The notes under the pieces were generated by a model. The model searched no databases. It saw only the letters and a list, made by a program, of their open reading frames with translations, and was not told where the DNA came from. 21,316 nt of DNA from Hepatocystis sp. ex Piliocolobus tephrosceles (taxonomy: Eukaryota; Apicomplexa; Aconoidasida; Haemosporida; Plasmodiidae). The position numbers and the translations under genes are program-made. The stretch lies in assembly GCA_902459845.2 (NCBI GenBank), contig CABPSV020000237.1, positions 350-21,665 on the forward strand, in the 5' to 3' direction. This document shows positions 19,401-21,316 of this stretch, piece by piece (position 1 is the first letter of the stretch; every line of letters starts with the position of its first letter).

Positions 19401-20668
19401 TTATTCAAATGTTTTATATTTTGTACATTATTATCTAATGGAGATACTATATCTGAATCCCTTAAACGATTAGATAATAAATTAAAACAATTTTCTTCTA
19501 TTTTATTATTAAAATAACTATTACTATCAGTATTAACATTAGTTACCTTATTTTTAAAATAGTTAGACGATATGTGTTTATTAATTATATCATTGGATGT
19601 ATGATATTCTTTCTCATTATCACTGTTATTATTTATTTTGGATGACTTGAACATAATTTCTTGTATTTGGTCAAAAGTTAAACTGTTGTCAATGGCTAAC
19701 ATAACACAAGCAAAAATTAACAAAACAAAAGAGCTAGGTTTATGATAATTTAAAATAGCAAAATTTTCTTTTTTATTAAAATTTAACCAAAATAATATCG
19801 AACTACATATATTTAAAAGATATTTTAAATTAGGATATTCTTTTTCACCATAACCATAATCTATTATTTGTCCATCAAAAAAACTTTCATACTCATCTTC
19901 TAAAGTTAAATTATTTCCATGTATATCCCAAATAACATATGTTTGATAAAAAATAGATTTAGGGGATTTACCAAAGGTACTTAAATCATAATAATATTCA
20001 TTAATTCTTATTAAATTTTTTTTAGAGTTATTTTTTGGATATTTTTTTATATCAACTTTTTTTAATAAATAATCAATATTTGCAAATACATTTTTATTAT
20101 ATGCATCTAACCCTTTGTAATAATAATTTATTGGTTGGTCATTCAGATATTCACTTGATATCCTTTCTAACACTTTTATATAATTACTTAAGTGATAAAT
20201 ATTATTAATTTTTAATTCGGCATTTTTAGGTAACCTCCAAGGTTTTTTCATAACAAGTAATCTTTTAGAAATCTGAAATAAATACGTATTGGTATATTTA
20301 TATCTTATTTCATCAGGTACTAAAAAATAATTATTTAAGTTAAATTCAGTTCCTACTGTTTTATTATTATGCTCTTTATTATTATCTTTTAATTTTTCTT
20401 TACTAAAATATTTCTTTTTGCTCTCTTTGTTTTTTTTATCATTCGAGTTCTTTTCTTTTGTCAACCATTTTTTGGAATTCACACTATTATATGATTCATT
20501 TTTCATCGAACGGTAATCTAATACACTATCTATCTTTAAATTATTGCAAGACATCATGTGCGTATAATTAAAACGTGTACTATCATCCATACTTTCTTCC
20601 ACCATTATTTCGTTACCTGCACTTCCTTTCTTTTTGTTTAATAGAGTGTTATATTCCGATTTCTCCAT
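10445..20668 (-). CDS. FRM2: Formin 2 (PTEN-like/C2 and FH2 domains)
   Basis: Formins nucleate and elongate unbranched actin filaments. Apicomplexan formin 2 is known to act at the apicoplast and in cytokinesis. The 3407-aa frame is intronless, and its ATG (20666-20668) sits in a typical A-rich context. In order: a PTEN-like pseudophosphatase core (residues 112-345), with loop [15 protein letters not shown] at the catalytic site; a low-complexity insertion (346-870); the phosphatase tail [13 protein letters not shown] and first C2 strands (877-923); a second insertion (930-1482); the remainder of C2 (1483-1597), with [19 protein letters not shown] and ITKEDMDI; a hydrophobic helical block (1953-2052); a small beta-like block (2362-2422); a sparse FH1 (PPFP 2660-2663, PGLPPPF 2755-2761); and FH2 (2797-3225) with [23 protein letters not shown] and [11 protein letters not shown]. 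The C-tail is Ser/Lys-rich. The FH2 assignment is very secure. The formin 2 subtype rests on the PTEN/C2 module and the clathrin neighbour. Confidence 0.95.
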   Translation of the reverse strand: MEKSEYNTLLNKKKGSAGNEIMVEESMDDSTRFNYTHMMSCNNLKIDSVLDYRSMKNESYNSVNSKKWLTKEKNSNDKKNKESKKKYFSKEKLKDNNKEHNNKTVGTEFNLNNYFLVPDEIRYKYTNTYLFQISKRLLVMKKPWRLPKNAELKINNIYHLSNYIKVLERISSEYLNDQPINYYYKGLDAYNKNVFANIDYLLKKVDIKKYPKNNSKKNLIRINEYYYDLSTFGKSPKSIFYQTYVIWDIHGNNLTLEDEYESFFDGQIIDYGYGEKEYPNLKYLLNICSSILFWLNFNKKENFAILNYHKPSSFVLLIFACVMLAIDNSLTFDQIQEIMFKSSKINNNSDNEKEYHTSNDIINKHISSNYFKNKVTNVNTDSNSYFNNKIEENCFNLLSNRLRDSDIVSPLDNNVQNIKHLNNTYGYNNMYENVKNVKRSSSNSVYLSNKLGSNVNSIISSVASSPNIGSNMMGSGLGSGLGSGLGSGLGSGLGSGLGSGLGSGLGSGLGSGLGSGLGSGLGSGLGSNLESNLFSNNPFFVKPTNNSKSEKFDSFFFAGNLNYSNDQYVDNNISTIKESNIKNVRHLSDKHYEKKINDFNNIHYHTLNLDRKFDDIVQYNKNNSNSTTDNGNGNKKMSSDNNSKISSSDHITSNNIYEDADFNYFYNYNYIDKNNKNKNNSDKNNSDKNNSDKNNSDKNNSDKNNSDKNNSDKNNSDKNNSDKNNSDKNNSDKKNSDKNNSDKNNSDKNNSDKNNSDKNNSDKKNSDKNNSDKNNSDKNNSDKNNSDKNNSDKKNSDKNNSDKNNSDKNNSDKNNSDKNNSDNENNKLNIIKNKKKKLISNSWGFGLSNNKNTYKNEKKTKDHHFWVPFDYWKASHKRYFFYMYELMKNKHKKIQNNPFKLKSIIISDYTLCSVLVEVYEIIYKNEEDYYFNSLSDNGLINVSGDDDHGEELYEQNEKIVKFNKKYTLENDKTDSNAKVKFGQNNNIMYEKGCKDITIDLMPQNTSLYNSTKQYENISNSSHNKISKKKQLKTYSKDSLDNIKVLNVNKKSSIDNNTLYDQSFYSSISQADQNGRFNLKLSDFSNMSNASGASNISNFSNISNLPNISNVSNVSNVSNLSNLSNLSKLMNISNVSNLSYLSNVSNLSNISNVSNISSDKYKNTYVSDRFTNDGYIKDQHFNTHYQTKKQSTDDLTNIKYRKNELTNRIKKIRSLSSTNVHKRLNYYKDEHNEKGLIVSGNSHSGNNNNNNGNSHSGNNNNANNNNENNNNDNNNNDNDNDNDNDKENNRNGINNRYNHSAYLKNEMKKRNNKLLRSISSTINYSRTTSNKNLTECKNKNIDSIDKEDKQKKEFYIKSVHNLVHNTKGKHSTNESDKTFENKKQVSSILEKRQQQGKRQEEQQEEEQGEQQKKQQRKQQEEKQEKQQRKQQEEGKKKKESHNTEHVNAKKKPEKDRLYNFFQKLKKSNKKESTDKTKSTKTSSVKYGYEYFLVCNNLSYNVISSYEKKKKKYITIDFTHDAEGNPKEHIICGDVLILIGHKNMEKLPKGFSSSYSFHTGFLKKNALKVIQITKEDMDINSNFETYIPDSMNISIVLDDCTKTDCMRVYNNNLKMNNKTDDLKTLEMLKKKKKIQTNILYNNTYHFNSNESNYFSFDSNSNGIVNKKINGNVSDQKKKVSYEEKQFPDFNTRDDHDDLSQSYDNVSVTVTQKKKETQKSYTEKKETETKEIEKKQSKEKETEKKQSKEKETEKKQSKEKETEKKEESNDDNNDDNNDDNNDDNNDDNNDNNNDSNNDSNNDDNNDCNNDCNNDSNNDSNNDCNKDCNKDCNKDCNKNDNNDMRSFSNKWTDITYPNIIEQQNTDVVNKNSKNIVMKYKKNMDEILEEKYNQDITLSNSNEKENKIMKYNTSNITHLLSSFFGFRNKDDKVSFTKKKNVSCLLSSSMKKTNLNVVPLKDYLQRQEEVLKKPSESLYNFVTNHILKVDSSLVNYLKNISYLSILNIYLTLKLCNNNIKKCLNFMVFIWGIDIIKKGCSINYYNMTLKTSILLSDEKSKNILLNNGDDDIQADSSPKIRISTSNDNQKQNIINVLNNNENDDITPIEIYNNKTNNQINTKLSSQKTLLLSEHTPSILQSNKEKQNFSRKKINNNIDIFDLNDLTGLTKIKNKEHLNERHMVITKYEKNKMDISRSSSISITSISSSSSSSSSSSYNYYQQKRIRSEIITYISPYKNETKRTKYKMYKEYYKIRSSSLDFRKKMKKNKFQRSKEWRVSPNNEELKHKHIDIGEIYLDRVKSNDKQLGKSKSGEYVTISRTSSSTVNRNNNQICKKVKSITGNEIGTKTDVTNENNENNFNINKTGDILKKIEANDFVYAKLLNGKLIKLKIKQSSDPGTLNSNTPLLFVESKDDYEINPDLVLLNVNETKRISESNERNERNEKNEKNEKNEKNEKNEKNEKNEKNEKNEKNEKNKKNEKNGNYNITIQKEKDNIPSNNTELSLDNKMIVNEKKNSTDTILSFKSDRSNISRPSTCILDDTISVTDLKENDEYVFNGEISTRVNVKDEKNFKHTKVIKDVAEVLQMEQVDLKKVIKPNGMIISSNKESTEIKNTKTEILNKVKTNIIGDLKLKEKMNNDIKIISSEKKLQPLASFMYKSKAKKAAPPFPSSLKYAIMSNKSVHNTLKKNILNKSSTTQIELAMNKADDVKGDGTKMEGTKMEGTKMEGTKMEGTKMEGTKTKDGLKQIVKSNVKKYEKKAPGLPPPFLINKSKMGVKPKFGLKKCPMNMKMIKSAEEKRPLGIKLHWQLLPTYKIEGTVFNEIKTQEIKYNLIDTKTVHKLFARVKNEKKILKKSVENGTNDLSNNGNNNMKNGSMINSSKSNEVKLITVLERGRAQNIGILLRFPMSTQEIVKKINNFEIDNMSIEFLQKLLHILPTKEESECILHKLKDEKVKEEHFRDVERKLIPFVYLNNCQNKIEICLFALKYDKMINEINKYIDTYDTAVKEVRSSIRLRSLLKAVLKWGNYVNYGINDNEDLVALGFTLSSVLKLAEFKSSLDSCITSLHYIIANLCMYLPNLNMNLLEKDLSTVLLASKMSSEAVDILLGSLDKDIKYIKTQLNCNYEENFLDKMKYILKDSEEKFLTYQKKYEQTKQNVFTLGTYLGEDMTKINNIENIFIILSSIVNLFTKCYKDILTNSKKFSIMFNDENVLNEYYKVFNKTKNKWSATHSIGTSNSSNSASSTNKNINTDILTNGTNNTNENNGIKKNIRENILNIKRLKTTANTLQKHSAHTKSSMFQLRNQLMEDIKNKKNLKKSTQIIKKEGTEESISSDSKKEVHSGDNKKSIYSASKSTDDDIMVGQKKPSKEVEQHQPIQKNNTSVIFNELPQNNCVSKINGLTNTETLNEGKSV
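10994..12280 (-). other. FH2 actin-nucleating domain of formin 2
   Basis: Residues 2797-3225. The domain opens with [19 protein letters not shown] (lasso region, Phe where many formins have Trp). It continues through [22 protein letters not shown] core helices ([17 protein letters not shown] is read directly) and the signature WGNYVNYG plus [18 protein letters not shown], and ends near [14 protein letters not shown]. An Asn/Ser-rich loop is inserted after the linker. Confidence 0.93.
12466..12550 (-). repeat. 15-bp coding repeat (GTKME) inside the FH1 region
   Basis: Five GTKME pentapeptides and a sixth variant (GTKTK), about residues 2708-2733, come from a perfect 15-bp unit (GTGCC at 12471, 12486, 12501, 12516, 12531, 12546). 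They lie between the two short proline patches. Confidence 0.93.
13240..13385 (-). repeat. 9-bp coding repeat (NEK/NER)
   Basis: About sixteen NEK-type tripeptides (two NER, then NEK with one NKK), residues about 2429-2476. They are encoded by tandem TTTTTTCAT on the + strand. This is a charged linker before the FH1 region. Confidence 0.93.
13403..13585 (-). other. Unassigned compact block in formin 2
   Basis: Residues 2362-2422 are free of low complexity, unlike everything around them. Alternating hydrophobics ([18 protein letters not shown], then [16 protein letters not shown]) suggest a small beta-rich fold. No family is recognised. Confidence 0.5.
14040..14112 (-). repeat. Ser run in formin 2
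   Basis: About residues 2186-2210 include an uninterrupted stretch of about eleven Ser inside an SISIT/SSSS context. It is encoded by a trinucleotide ACT/GCT array on the + strand. Confidence 0.9.
14513..14812 (-). other. Unassigned hydrophobic helical block in formin 2
   Basis: Residues 1953-2052 ([16 protein letters not shown]... to ...SILLSDEK) form an island of ordinary complexity with strong helical hydrophobic patterning ([37 protein letters not shown]). It looks folded, not linker-like. A regulatory or membrane/partner-binding role is possible, but no known family was recognised. Confidence 0.55.
15164..15375 (-). repeat. 12-bp coding array ([16 protein letters not shown])
   Basis: About residues 1765-1835 are tetrapeptides from a 12-bp GTTGTTxxxGTC-type unit. 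The variable position gives Asp, Ser or Cys. Six Cys fall at regular four-residue steps in the C-terminal half (about 1803-1832). Confidence 0.92.
15391..15480 (-). repeat. 30-bp coding repeat ([10 protein letters not shown]), three copies
   Basis: Three exact 30-bp units start at 15391, 15421 and 15451 and give a highly charged decapeptide repeat immediately N-terminal to the Asn/Asp array. A diverged copy precedes them in the protein ([15 protein letters not shown]). Confidence 0.95.
16366..16505 (-). repeat. Gln/Glu/Lys/Arg-rich segment
   Basis: About residues 1389-1434 consist of [12 protein letters not shown] and [13 protein letters not shown] imperfect repeats. The composition favours a long charged helix or coiled coil inside the C2 insertion. 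Confidence 0.8.
16815..16960 (-). repeat. Asn/Asp-rich coding repeats ([13 protein letters not shown])
   Basis: About residues 1237-1285 hold two [10 protein letters not shown] copies, then NNNN(A/E/D) units, then an (ND)n run. Uninterrupted Asn codons alternate with single substitutions, as is usual in Plasmodium Asn tracts. Confidence 0.9.
17200..17420 (-). repeat. 9-bp coding array SN[ILV], about 24 copies
   Basis: About residues 1083-1156 read as tripeptides Ser-Asn-hydrophobic (ISN, VSN, LSN), with a hydrophobic residue at every third position. Occasional variants occur (LPN, KLMN, YLSN). The regular hydrophobic spacing differs from the purely hydrophilic repeats elsewhere in the protein. 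Confidence 0.9.
18203..18640 (-). repeat. 15-bp coding array (NNSDK), 29 copies
   Basis: About residues 677-822. TC(A/G)CTAT recurs every 15 bp from 18203 to 18623, giving 29 Ser-Asp units. Lys-for-Asn variants (KNSDK) occur at 18281, 18371 and 18461, exactly 90 bp apart, which shows a six-unit higher-order repeat. Confidence 0.95.
19097..19252 (-). repeat. 12-bp GC-rich coding array (GSGL), 13 copies
   Basis: About residues 473-524. The unit ACCACTTCC(C/T)AG recurs 13 times at 12-bp spacing. The Leu codon alternates between CTG and CTA. Its GC content is far above the rest of the gene, and the peptide is Gly/Ser/Leu instead of the usual Asn/Lys. Confidence 0.95.
19634..20335 (-). other. PTEN-like pseudophosphatase core of formin 2
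   Basis: Residues 112-345. The segment [19 protein letters not shown], a strand ([11 protein letters not shown]), a helix ([13 protein letters not shown]) and the loop [22 protein letters not shown] follow the order of the PTEN/tensin/auxilin phosphatase fold. Aligning the loop with the HCxxGxxR signature puts Tyr308 at the catalytic Cys and Phe314 at the Arg, so no phosphatase activity is expected. Confidence 0.75.
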
Positions 20669-20700
20669 TGTTTCTTTTTTTGGAAAAAATTATACACATG

Positions 20701-20748
20701 TGTGGAGGTGCATATGTGTGGAGGTACATATGTGTGGAGGTACATGTG
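20701..20748. repeat. 16-bp tandem repeat in formin 2 leader, three copies
   Basis: TGTGGAGGTACATATG (first copy with GTGCATATG) recurs at 20701, 20717 and 20733, only 33-80 bp upstream of the formin 2 ATG. It is markedly GC-richer than the surrounding DNA and therefore probably lies in the transcribed leader. Confidence 0.93.
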
Positions 20749-20849
20749 TGTGTATTTACATATGTATGTATGTATATATTTTTATCACACATTCCTTGCG
20801 TTTGTTTTTGGCAACTATTTGGGTATTTTTCAAATTTGGAATTGTTACT

Positions 20850-20894
20850 ACTGTCACTAATGCGTTACTGTCACTAATGCACTACTGTTACTAC
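20850..20894. repeat. 17-bp direct repeat, two copies plus partial third
   Basis: ACTGTCACTAATGC(G/A)(T/C)T occurs at 20850 and 20867, with a partial copy (ACTGTTACTAC) from 20884. It lies about 180-225 bp upstream of the formin 2 ATG. Confidence 0.9.
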
Positions 20895-21168
20895 TTAGAT
20901 TCCCTTTTGCTTTTTATTTTTTTCTGAATGTATACTATTCTTAACCATATAATATTATTAAAAAATTAAGTTACTAAAAAAAAAAAATCTGTAAAATCAC
21001 ATTTCATTTCTTGTAACTTTCAAAAATTTAAATAATAATAAAATCATCTTACAATTTTCTTTTTTAGGCATAAATATGTTTGTATAAACCTATATATGTA
21101 AATATATTTTAAACAAAAAAAAAGTTTTATTTTTTTAATTTTTCCTTAAAGTTTTATTTTTTGCTTTG

Positions 21169-21169
<1 letters not shown>

Positions 21170-21223
<54 letters not shown>
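21170..21223. repeat. Poly-T tract (54 nt)
   Basis: This is the longest T run in the window, about 500 bp upstream of the formin 2 ATG. It is a candidate nucleosome-free element. The exact length is uncertain in any assembly. Confidence 0.93.
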
Positions 21224-21227
<4 letters not shown>

Positions 21228-21316
21228 AAATTTTTTTTTACGTTGTATCTTATTATATTACAAAAGTGATCAACAACGTTGCACAATGTACATAACGGGT
21301 TAAAAAAAAAAAAAAA

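Larger units (their letters stand above)
20669..21316. other. Upstream/5' leader region of formin 2
   Basis: Apart from two short tandem repeats and a T54 tract, 20900-21169 and 21224-21316 show only ordinary AT-rich sequence. A GTGCAT (20708-20713) resembles the GTGCA core bound by some ApiAP2 factors but is a weak match. No gene is visible. The promoter is presumably here or further right. Confidence 0.7.

Overview
The window is extremely AT-rich, has long uninterrupted open frames full of Asn/Lys/Asp low-complexity repeats, and has gene-free stretches made of poly(dA:dT), (AT)n and short tandem repeats. This is the signature of a Plasmodium nuclear chromosome, most likely P. falciparum or another Laverania species. 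Species within Laverania cannot be decided from the sequence alone. The gene pair seen here (clathrin heavy chain next to formin 2) matches, from memory, an adjacent pair on P. falciparum chromosome 12.

Layout. Positions 1-256 hold a 15-bp tandem array. Its only open + frame runs to a stop at 254-256 and may be the tail of a gene entering from the left. Positions 441-6512 (minus strand) are a complete, intronless clathrin heavy chain of 2023 aa. Positions 6513-10444 are a 3.9-kb intergenic region. It serves as the upstream/5' leader region of clathrin and the 3' region of the next gene, and is full of simple repeats, including a GC-containing palindrome, a six-copy 16-bp array, a T/A homopolymer inverted repeat and a homopurine tract. 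Positions 10445-20668 (minus strand) are a complete, intronless formin of 3407 aa, recognised as formin 2. Positions 20669-21316 are its upstream region.

Both genes read leftward, with formin 2 upstream of clathrin. They are far apart and probably transcribed separately. Both proteins act in membrane and organelle traffic: clathrin coats post-Golgi vesicles, while formin 2 nucleates actin needed for apicoplast inheritance and cytokinesis. Nothing here shows a direct functional link.

The most informative content is inside formin 2. It has an N-terminal PTEN-like pseudophosphatase plus C2 module whose phosphatase loop has lost both catalytic residues. That module is split by two huge low-complexity insertions, each over 500 residues. 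It is followed by an unassigned hydrophobic helical block, a small unassigned beta-like block, a nearly proline-free FH1 and a canonical FH2. No wholly new multi-gene system is visible. The observations worth pursuing are the cryptic domains, the repeat architecture and a few non-coding elements.
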